64,000 nucleotides of DNA from positions 558,001-622,000 of the forward strand of contig NZ_JAMFKN010000001.1 of NCBI RefSeq assembly GCF_023487995.1, read 5' to 3'. This DNA comes from Thermohalobaculum sediminis (GTDB lineage: Bacteria > Pseudomonadota > Alphaproteobacteria > Rhodobacterales > Rhodobacteraceae). The notes beneath the pieces are model-generated. The model searched no databases and was not told where the DNA came from. It saw only the letters and a program-made list of their open reading frames with translations. Below are positions 61,526-64,000 of the stretch, piece after piece; position 1 is the first letter of the stretch; every line of letters begins with the position of its first letter. A program made the position numbers and the translations under genes.

Positions 61526-62839
61526 ATGGGCATCAAGGACAGGATCGCCGCGGTCGAGGCGACGTACGGGCGGCTGAGGGCGCTTGGCCGCGACCCCAGC
61601 AGGCTGGAGTTCCAGAATGTCTGGTCGCCGACCGAGGCGACGCTGGAAGGCCGCCCGATGATGCTCTTCGGGACCAACAACTATCTCGGGATGACCTTCG
61701 ACCCCGAGGTGCTGGAGGCCGGAACCGCCGCCACCCGCGCGCTCGGCTCCGGCACCACCGGCTCGCGCATCGCCAATGGCAGCTATGGCGGCCACAAGGC
61801 GCTCGAGGCCGAGATCACGCGCTTCTACGCCAAGCAGCACTGCATCGTGTTCTCGACGGGCTATGTCGCCAATGTCGGCATGATCACGGCGCTGGGCGGC
61901 AAGGACGACGTGCTGCTGATCGACGCCGACAGCCACGCCTCGATCTATGACGGCTGCAAGATGGCGGATGCCGAGACGATCCGCTTCCGCCACAACGGCC
62001 CCGAGGACCTCGCCAGGAAGCTCAAGCGCCTGGAGGGGCATCCCGGCGACAAGATCATCATCGTCGAGGGCATCTACTCGATGCTGGGCGACACTGCGCC
62101 GCTCGCCGAGTTCGCCGCCGTCAAGCGCGAGGCGGGCGAAGGCGTCTACCTCATGGTCGACGAGGCCCATTCGCTGGGCGTGCTGGGCGAGTCGGGCCGC
62201 GGCCAGTGCCAGGCCACGCATGTCGAGGACGACTGCGACTTCATCGTCGGCACCTTCTCGAAGAGCGTGGGCACGATCGGCGGTTATTGCGTCTCGAACC
62301 TCGCGGGCTTCGACGCGATCCGCTCGTTCTGCCGGCCCTACATGTTCACCGCGTCGATGACGCCGGGCACCGTCTCGACCGCGCGAGCCGCCTTCCGGCG
62401 AATGGCCGAGCGGCCCGAGCTGCGGGCGCGGCTCTGGTCGAACTGCTCGGCGCTCTATCGCGGCCTCGGCGATCTCGGCTTCGAGACCGGGCCCGAAGTG
62501 AGCCCCGTCGTCGCCGTCAAGCTCCGGGCGCCCGAGATCGCGGTGGCGCTGTGGAACAGGCTGATCGACGAGGGCGTCTACACCAACATCGCGATCCCGC
62601 CGGCCACCCCGAACGCGCTGTCGCTGCTGCGCGTGTCGGTCTCGGCCGCGCACACCGAGACGCAGATCGAGCGGGCGCTGAACATCTTCGCGTCGGTCGG
62701 CGCCGAACTCGGCATCATCGAGCCCGGCGCAGGCCGCGCCGAGCGGTTCCACGTGATCACCGGAGGCGCCGCTGCCAAAGCAGGCGGGCGAACACGACCG
62801 GCGCCGCAAGGGCCGGCCAGCGCCGCTGCCACGACCTGA
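61526..62839 (+). CDS. spt: Serine palmitoyltransferase (alpha-oxoamine synthase)
   Basis: Predicted 437-residue PLP enzyme that condenses serine with an acyl thioester to 3-ketosphinganine, the first step of sphingolipid synthesis. Landmarks are MLFGTNNYLGMTFDPEVLEAG, GTTGSRIANGSYGGHKALEAEI, FSTGYVANVGMI, LIDADSHASIYDG, EGIYSMLGDTAPL, VDEAHSLGVLG and FSKSVGTIGG with the Schiff-base Lys246. These fit bacterial SPT (Sphingomonas/Caulobacter) better than AONS/KBL, which share the fold; the neighbouring ACP and FAAL add support. The tail after residue 400 (GGRTRPAPQGPASAA) is a low-complexity extension that overlaps the next gene's end by 83 bp. Confidence 0.87.
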   Translation: MGIKDRIAAVEATYGRLRALGRDPSRLEFQNVWSPTEATLEGRPMMLFGTNNYLGMTFDPEVLEAGTAATRALGSGTTGSRIANGSYGGHKALEAEITRFYAKQHCIVFSTGYVANVGMITALGGKDDVLLIDADSHASIYDGCKMADAETIRFRHNGPEDLARKLKRLEGHPGDKIIIVEGIYSMLGDTAPLAEFAAVKREAGEGVYLMVDEAHSLGVLGESGRGQCQATHVEDDCDFIVGTFSKSVGTIGGYCVSNLAGFDAIRSFCRPYMFTASMTPGTVSTARAAFRRMAERPELRARLWSNCSALYRGLGDLGFETGPEVSPVVAVKLRAPEIAVALWNRLIDEGVYTNIAIPPATPNALSLLRVSVSAAHTETQIERALNIFASVGAELGIIEPGAGRAERFHVITGGAAAKAGGRTRPAPQGPASAAATT

Positions 62840-63668
62840 GTTCGACGGGGCGGCCAGTGTGCCGCTCGACCTTCGAGAGCGCGTAGGCGAGGCCGCCGCG
62901 GAATGTCGCGGCGGCCTTCGTCAGTCGCGCGGCATTGAGAAGCTTGCCGACCCTCCGCCGCCGCGCCCACATCCGGGCCGCCCGCGCGCGCGCCGCTGCA
63001 TCCGGCGCCGGGCTGGGCGCGATGAGCGCGGCGTGGAGCCCCCCGAAATGGGCCGGGTGCGCGTCGAGAATGGCGCCCGCGCGCCCCGCCCCCTCGACCC
63101 GCAACTCGGCGCCATAGGTCCGGGCATAGAGCGCGCCCCAGGCGCCGCGCCAGTCCGCCCCGTCGGGCGCGACATGCGCGGCCCACCAGGCCGCCGCCTC
63201 CGCCGCCGCCGCCAGCGCGTCGAGCACGGCCGCGCGCGCCGCGGCGTCGCTTGCATGGGCCAGCACCACCGGCTGCGAGAACCGCGCCCATAGAGTCGTG
63301 TCCCAGCTTTCCGCCCGCATCCGCGCGCGGAAGGCGTCGAGCCGCATCACCGCCACCTTGGCGTGAATCGCACCCGCCTGCCCCGCAAGCTCGACATGAT
63401 AGACGTTCGGCGGCATCAGCCGCCCCGCCAGCGCCGCAAGCCCCGGCCCGGACCAGTCGGCGTCGCGCGCCGTGAGGCAATAGAAGTCGAGCAGCCCTGC
63501 GGCCCCCACGTCGCGCAGCATGTTGCCGTAGAACAGGACCGCGAGCACGCCCGGCCGCGTGGCCAGATGCGCGGCCATCGCCGCAGCGTCGCCCGAAAGC
63601 GGCCGGTCCGCCGCCGCCTCGATCAGCGCGCCAACCTCCGGGCAGCGGGCCTGCCCGGCAGTGCTCAC
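62757..63668 (-). CDS. Unrecognised protein of the sphingolipid locus, possible nucleotidyltransferase-fold (Tam41-like)
   Basis: Predicted 303-residue soluble protein. The GTG start at 63668 overlaps the preceding oxygenase stop (GTGA), making a two-gene minus-strand unit. A GNMLRDVGAAGLLDFYCL segment (about 48-65) resembles the GSxxR...D-F-x of nucleotidyltransferases, and VYHVELAGQAGAIHAKVAVM with DTTLWARFSQPVVLA resembles Tam41-type CDP-diacylglycerol synthases. This family assignment is tentative. The C-terminal half is Ala/Arg-rich (RRRRVGKLLNAARLTKAAATFRGG). Position opposite SPT suggests a head-group role. Its 3' end overlaps the SPT tail by 83 bp on the other strand, an unusual convergent overlap. 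Confidence 0.6.
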   Translation of the reverse strand: MSTAGQARCPEVGALIEAAADRPLSGDAAAMAAHLATRPGVLAVLFYGNMLRDVGAAGLLDFYCLTARDADWSGPGLAALAGRLMPPNVYHVELAGQAGAIHAKVAVMRLDAFRARMRAESWDTTLWARFSQPVVLAHASDAAARAAVLDALAAAAEAAAWWAAHVAPDGADWRGAWGALYARTYGAELRVEGAGRAGAILDAHPAHFGGLHAALIAPSPAPDAAARARAARMWARRRRVGKLLNAARLTKAAATFRGGLAYALSKVERHTGRPVELRSWQRRWPALAAPVVFARLLWQRRLR

Positions 63669-64000
63669 TTGCGCTCGCTCATGCTTTCGAGGATCTGGTC
63701 GGCGCGCCGGGTCGCGGCCTCGAAGCGGTCCTCGAAATCCTCGATGTTCTTCTTCGGCTCCTTGTAGAAGGCCGTGAACTTCATCGCCCGGATGAAGAGC
63801 CCGGTCAGCAGCCGCGCCGGCCAGCGCATCGGCCGGTCGAAGTCGAACAGCAGGATCACCCGCTCCTCGTCGGTCTCGTTCCAGACCTCGTGTTCGTAGG
63901 TGTCGTCGAGCACGAAGACGCGGCCCGCCTCCCAGGCCCGGATCTCGTCGCCGACGCGGATGCGGCACTTCTCGCGCTCGGCGGGGATGATCAGGCCCAG
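63665..64000 (-). CDS. Aspartyl/asparaginyl beta-hydroxylase (LpxO-like) family oxygenase, 5' part cut by window edge
   Basis: C-terminal part of a 2-oxoglutarate oxygenase, 111 residues visible. It shows CRIRVGDEIRAWEAGRVFVLDDTYEHEVWNET and ERVILLFDFDRP, the Asp_Arg_Hydrox signature with the iron-ligand His in YEHEVWN and the 2OG-binding Arg in ERVILL. The first His-x-Asp and the start are beyond base 64000. LpxO-like members hydroxylate fatty acyl chains of lipids, so in this locus 2-hydroxylation of the ceramide acyl chain is a reasonable inference. Its stop overlaps the next gene's start (GTGA). Confidence 0.85.
   Translation of the reverse strand: MGLIIPAEREKCRIRVGDEIRAWEAGRVFVLDDTYEHEVWNETDEERVILLFDFDRPMRWPARLLTGLFIRAMKFTAFYKEPKKNIEDFEDRFEAATRRADQILESMSERK

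Overview
The window is high-GC DNA with dense, often overlapping operons (ATGA/GTGA junctions) and a gene content typical of an alphaproteobacterium, most likely a Rhodobacterales (Roseobacter/Rhodobacter-type) heterotroph: DeoR-type GlpR next to GlpD, TAXI-TRAP and DppBCDF-like importers, a DMGDH-like FAD/GcvT enzyme, a BMP-type nucleoside ABC importer, a serralysin-type RTX protease and a DUF5801 repeat protein. No rRNA, tRNA, CRISPR, integrase or insertion sequence was recognised. The genus is inferred from gene content only.

Layout. 1-2100: glycerol-3-phosphate dehydrogenase (cut by the left edge) diverging from its repressor GlpR. 2125-8638: an FAA-hydrolase-family enzyme opposite a five-gene peptide/nickel-type ABC importer. 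8755-10007: a membrane protein with a degenerate GGDEF domain, frameshifted by a 26-bp tandem duplication. 10165-12579: a dimethylglycine/sarcosine dehydrogenase-like enzyme. 12580-21723: an AT-rich leader, a 2052-residue acidic DUF5801 repeat protein, and convergent to it a serralysin-type zinc protease with RTX blocks at both ends; the two share a strong 15-bp hairpin. 22216-28062: IclR regulator and TAXI-TRAP importer diverging from a ThDP enzyme, with a 19-bp dyad between them. 28068-30906: LysE-type exporter, baeRF-like protein and a DUF5765-like membrane protein.

30998-42047 is an acyl-CoA catabolic cluster: crotonases, two-domain 3-hydroxyacyl-CoA dehydrogenase, SDR, NDP-forming acyl-CoA synthetase, nitronate-monooxygenase-like flavoprotein, DUF35 protein plus Cys-less thiolase, and two acyl-CoA dehydrogenases. 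The thiolase/DUF35 pair and paired dehydrogenases recall steroid side-chain systems that end in retro-aldol cleavage. 42239-50788 holds a cytochrome c, then a nucleoside salvage operon: TrpF-like isomerase, ribokinase-like kinase, nucleoside hydrolase, 2-oxoglutarate oxygenase and a four-gene BMP-type importer.

50891-64000 concerns the cell surface. A TupA-like ATP-grasp gene is broken by a stop and a frameshift. It is followed on the minus strand by a flippase, a glycosyltransferase-methyltransferase fusion, a sialyltransferase-like protein and a CDP-glycerol-phosphotransferase-like protein. From 57420 rightwards lies a probable bacterial sphingolipid (ceramide) locus: acyl-AMP ligase, NAD-dependent reductase, nucleotidyltransferase, acyl carrier protein and serine palmitoyltransferase, faced by a possible nucleotidyltransferase and an Asp/Asn-beta-hydroxylase-type oxygenase cut by the right edge. 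The ceramide N-acyltransferase is not in the window.
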